From Arthrobacter gandavensis (lineage in GTDB: Bacteria; Actinomycetota; Actinomycetes; Actinomycetales; Micrococcaceae), in assembly GCF_009192735.1 (NCBI RefSeq), contig NZ_VTFU01000002.1, positions 496,001-560,000 on the forward strand: a stretch of 64,000 nucleotides of DNA, given 5' to 3'. A program made the position numbers and the translations under genes. The number at the start of each line of letters is the position of its first letter. The stretch's first letter is position 1. Shown in pieces: positions 61,791 to 64,000 of the stretch. Below the pieces are notes generated by a model. The model worked only from the letters and a program-made list of their open reading frames with translations, made no database searches and had not been told where the DNA came from.

Positions 61791-62096
61791 TTAGCCTTCG
61801 CAGTCGAGGCAGTACTTCTGGCCGTTCTTTTCCAGTGCCACCTGGGAGCGGTGACGGACCAGGAAGCAGGAGGCACACGTGAATTCGTCGTCCTGTGCCG
61901 GAACCACCCGGACCAGCAGTTCCTCGCCGGAAAGGTCTGCGCCGGGAAGTTCAAAGTTCTCCGCGGCGTCGGTTTCGTCGACATCCACCGCAGTGGCGGA
62001 CGGGGTCACACTGCGCTGTGCCTGCAGTTCTTCCAGTGAGGCGGTCGATGCTCCATCGTCCTCGGTCTTGCGCGGTGCGTCGTAATCTGTTGCCAT
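61791..62096 (-). CDS. DUF4193-family zinc-binding protein
   Basis: 101 residues starting MATDYDAPRKTED, the typical DUF4193 N-terminus, and ending in two CxxC pairs (TCASCFLVRHRSQV..YCLDCEG), a zinc ribbon. DUF4193 proteins are found almost only in actinobacteria. An acidic N-terminal segment (about 20-60) precedes the ribbon. Function unknown, possibly transcription or ribosome associated. ATG at 62096 has AAGG upstream. Confidence 0.87.
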   Translation of the reverse strand: MATDYDAPRKTEDDGASTASLEELQAQRSVTPSATAVDVDETDAAENFELPGADLSGEELLVRVVPAQDDEFTCASCFLVRHRSQVALEKNGQKYCLDCEG

Positions 62097-62301
62097 CTGC
62101 CTTAAATCACACTCCATTTTCAGCTAGTTCTTGGGATCCGGCCTCGATCGTAACGGATGGACCGCATGCCGCATGCTTCCCGGGGCAACATTGGGGACAT
62201 ATTCGCCGCGGGCCGAAAATCGGCCGGGACATTTGGACGAGGCGGACCCTGCCCGGAATAACGAACGGCAGGTCAAAAGAATTTCCACGACCCCGGACAC
62301 A

Positions 62302-62333
62302 CCGGAGGGGCGTTCCGTGGAACGCCCCTCCGG
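62302..62333 (-). terminator. terminator hairpin after the YtxH-like gene
   Basis: Perfect 15-bp arms CCGGAGGGGCGTTCC and complement, loop GT, 31 nt beyond the stop. No T-run. Confidence 0.6.
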
Positions 62334-62363
62334 GACTGCTGGCCAGTGTGAGTGTGGCCGGAG

Positions 62364-62759
62364 CTACGGCTTCGACTCGGGCTGCACTTCAGCGGGGGTC
62401 ATTGTGTGCTGTCCGCCCGTGGTGAAGGAGCCGTTGCCGGTGGCGGACCCTGAAGAGCTGGTCCCGCTCGCCTCGGCAGCGGTGGGCGTGGAGGCTGTTG
62501 ACCCGGAGGAAGCACCCGAGCCGGAGGCCGGCTGGCCGGACGTCGAGGAGTGCGAAACCTTGTCCTTGGCCGTGGATGCGACGTCCGCAACCTTTTCCTG
62601 CAGGCCCGGTGCCTTCTCCTTAGCCCACTCAGTGCCATGCGACACCGTGTCCTGGACCTTGGGATCCTTCCAGAGTTCCATCAGCTTTTCGCGGCCACCC
62701 TTGGAACCGACCAGGTAACCAACGCCCATTCCAGCGAGAAAGACGAACTTCTTGACCAT
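62364..62759 (-). CDS. YtxH-like protein with Ser/Gly-rich tail
   Basis: 131 residues. N-terminal membrane segment FVFLAGMGVGYLVGSKGGREKLMEL (about 4-18 hydrophobic) then an amphipathic helix with WKDPKVQDTVSHGTEWAKEKAPGLQEK, the YtxH-like pattern of stress-related proteins. The tail from about 70 is low complexity, rich in Ser, Gly, Ala and Thr. ATG 62759 has GAGGA at spacing 7; longer starts are less supported. Confidence 0.75.
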   Translation of the reverse strand: MVKKFVFLAGMGVGYLVGSKGGREKLMELWKDPKVQDTVSHGTEWAKEKAPGLQEKVADVASTAKDKVSHSSTSGQPASGSGASSGSTASTPTAAEASGTSSSGSATGNGSFTTGGQHTMTPAEVQPESKP

Positions 62760-62919
62760 GGTTGTCCTCATTTCTGCCCCGTGAAGGGGCATCGCGAATA
62801 CCGTCAGATACTGTCCATCTGCACACTACCGCGCGAAGCGGAAGAATAAACAGCAAGCTTACTATGCGCGGGCGTGGTTGTGCCCGCCGTCACCGTTTCA
62901 CCTTCGGAAACGGCTGCCC

Positions 62920-63333
62920 CTAGGCCTCCATCAGCCGGGAACGGATCAGGAACCGTTTGCCCTCCGGTGCTTCAACCGAAAAGCCACTGCCCCTCCCCGA
63001 AACAACATCCACGGTCAGGTGCGTGTGTTTCCAGTATTCGAACTGCTCCAGGGACATCCAGAAGTCCAGCTGCTCCCCCGGAGTCAGCTCGAAGGTGCCC
63101 AGCAGCACGTCAGCTTCCGAGGTGATGAAGTCTCCCGCCGGATAACACATCGGTGAAGAACCGTCACAGCATCCCCCGGACTGATGGAACATCAGCGGCC
63201 CGTGGGTCTCGCGCAGCTGCAGCAGCAGTTCCTGCGCCTGCGGAGTGAGCGCCACCCGGGATCGGTCCTCCCCGGGCAGCGTCACGGCTGCGTCCAACAC
63301 GTTCTTCCGGTCCAGCTCCGGCGGGGTGCCCAT
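62920..63333 (-). CDS. DUF779-domain protein
   Basis: 137 residues. SGGCCDGSSPMCYPAGDF is the cysteine-rich DUF779 motif; WMSLEQFEYWKHTHLTVDVVSGRGSGFS and EGKRFLIRSRLM follow. DUF779 genes usually neighbour aldehyde or alcohol dehydrogenases and are suspected to help with aldehyde handling. Here it starts next to the stop of an AdhP-like gene. The Cys cluster may bind a metal or flavin; unknown. Confidence 0.87.
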   Translation of the reverse strand: MGTPPELDRKNVLDAAVTLPGEDRSRVALTPQAQELLLQLRETHGPLMFHQSGGCCDGSSPMCYPAGDFITSEADVLLGTFELTPGEQLDFWMSLEQFEYWKHTHLTVDVVSGRGSGFSVEAPEGKRFLIRSRLMEA

Positions 63334-64000
63334 TCAGTATCCGATCACGATGCGGCCGTCGACACGGCCCGCACGAAGTTCGTCCATCACGTCGTTGATC
63401 TCCTCAAGGTTTCGTGTGGTGATGTTGGGGTGAATCAGGCCGCGGTCGTAGAAGTCGATCGCTTCGGCGAGGTCCTGGCGGGTTCCCACAATCGATCCGC
63501 GGATCGTCAGTCCCTTGAGGACGACGTCGAAAATCGGTGCGGGAAAGTCGCCCGGCGGCAAACCCACGAGGACAATCGTTCCGCCGCGCCTGGCCATCCC
63601 GATGGCCTGGCCAAAAGCCTTCGGATGGACGGCAGTCACCAGGACGCCGTGGGCGCCGCCGATCTTGTTCTGGATGGCTTCCACCGGGTCCTCGCTGCTG
63701 GCGTTGACCAGCACCTCGGCTCCGTATTTTTTGGCCAGTTCCAGTTTGTCGTCGGCGATGTCCACGGCCGCGACCCGGAGACCCATGGCCTTGGCGTACT
63801 GCACTGCCACGTGGCCCAGCCCGCCGATGCCGGATATCACCACCCACTGCCCGGGCCGCGCCTCGCTGACCTTCAGGCCCTTGTAGACAGTGACGCCGGC
63901 GCAGAGGACAGGGGCAATTTCCTGCGGATCAGCGCCGGCGGGAATACGCGCCGCAAAGCGGGAATCCACCAGCATGTACTGGCCGAAGGAGCCGTCCACT
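63334..64000 (-). CDS. adhP: alcohol dehydrogenase, AdhP-like (5' part outside the window)
   Basis: C-terminal about 222 residues. Nucleotide fold with GQWVVISGIGGLGHVAVQYAKAMGLRVAAVDI; PVLCAGVTVYKGLK belongs to the zinc-binding family; catalytic-domain end HPNITTRNLEEINDVMDELRAGRVDGRIVIGY. Oxidises ethanol or other primary alcohols. The zinc-binding N-terminal half lies beyond the window, so the length cannot be judged. Its stop is next to the DUF779 start, indicating one operon. Confidence 0.92.
   Translation of the reverse strand, partial: VDGSFGQYMLVDSRFAARIPAGADPQEIAPVLCAGVTVYKGLKVSEARPGQWVVISGIGGLGHVAVQYAKAMGLRVAAVDIADDKLELAKKYGAEVLVNASSEDPVEAIQNKIGGAHGVLVTAVHPKAFGQAIGMARRGGTIVLVGLPPGDFPAPIFDVVLKGLTIRGSIVGTRQDLAEAIDFYDRGLIHPNITTRNLEEINDVMDELRAGRVDGRIVIGY

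Overview
The window is about 64 kb of high-GC DNA, packed with genes on both strands. Gene content points to an actinobacterium of the Arthrobacter group (Micrococcaceae). The markers are a mycothiol synthase (mshD), an OmpR-type GlnR, a ppk1-mutT1 pair, a DUF4193 zinc protein and a complete C50 carotenoid (decaprenoxanthin-type) operon. The genus is an inference from this gene set; no rRNA is present. I saw no insertion sequences, prophage or CRISPR arrays.

Layout. 0-2 kb: PspC-domain membrane proteins. 2-16 kb: housekeeping genes (pfkA, a ygfZ-like gene, glnR, mshD, ppk1-mutT1, ferritin, thyA-folA, asd). 16-20 kb: a small catabolic cassette (sodium:solute symporter, RpiR-type regulator, amidohydrolase) with a matching palindrome in front of both transcription units. 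20-25.5 kb: murB behind two MaoC-like dehydratase genes, DUF2797, a DJ-1/PfpI protein and a ParA/MinD-like ATPase with hexapeptide repeats. 25.6-30.6 kb: tRNA-Met and tRNA-Thr, a kinase-GAF fusion, a DEAD-box helicase and a MOSC protein. 30.6-43.4 kb: a GT87-like membrane glycosyltransferase, an amidohydrolase, transsulfuration genes (metB and cystathionine beta-synthase), an AlkA-like glycosylase, an oxidoreductase-ThuA pair, an ammonium transporter fused to a PII-like domain, formaldehyde dehydrogenase, thioredoxin and tRNA-Tyr. 43.5-52.8 kb: a YajQ protein, a lipoprotein, HtpX, an MFS exporter, hydrolases and a Fur-catalase pair. 52.9-59.5 kb: crtE-crtB-crtI-crtYe-crtYf-crtEb with idi divergent and a GT2 glycosyltransferase nearby. 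59.6-64 kb: TerC behind a yybP-ykoY (manganese) riboswitch, DUF4193, a YtxH-like protein, DUF779 and the 3' part of an alcohol dehydrogenase.

How the parts work together. Metal and oxidative stress control recurs: a DtxR/IdeR-like box before ferritin, a perfect 19-bp palindrome before fur-katA, a Mn riboswitch before terC, plus mycothiol and thioredoxin genes and a membrane carotenoid. Nitrogen control appears as GlnR and the Amt-PII fusion, the latter preceded by a 28-codon leader reading frame that overlaps its start. Many genes (14 noted) carry a TANNNT box 6-7 nt before the start codon and no ribosome binding site, the signature of leaderless transcripts; I used this to choose several starts.
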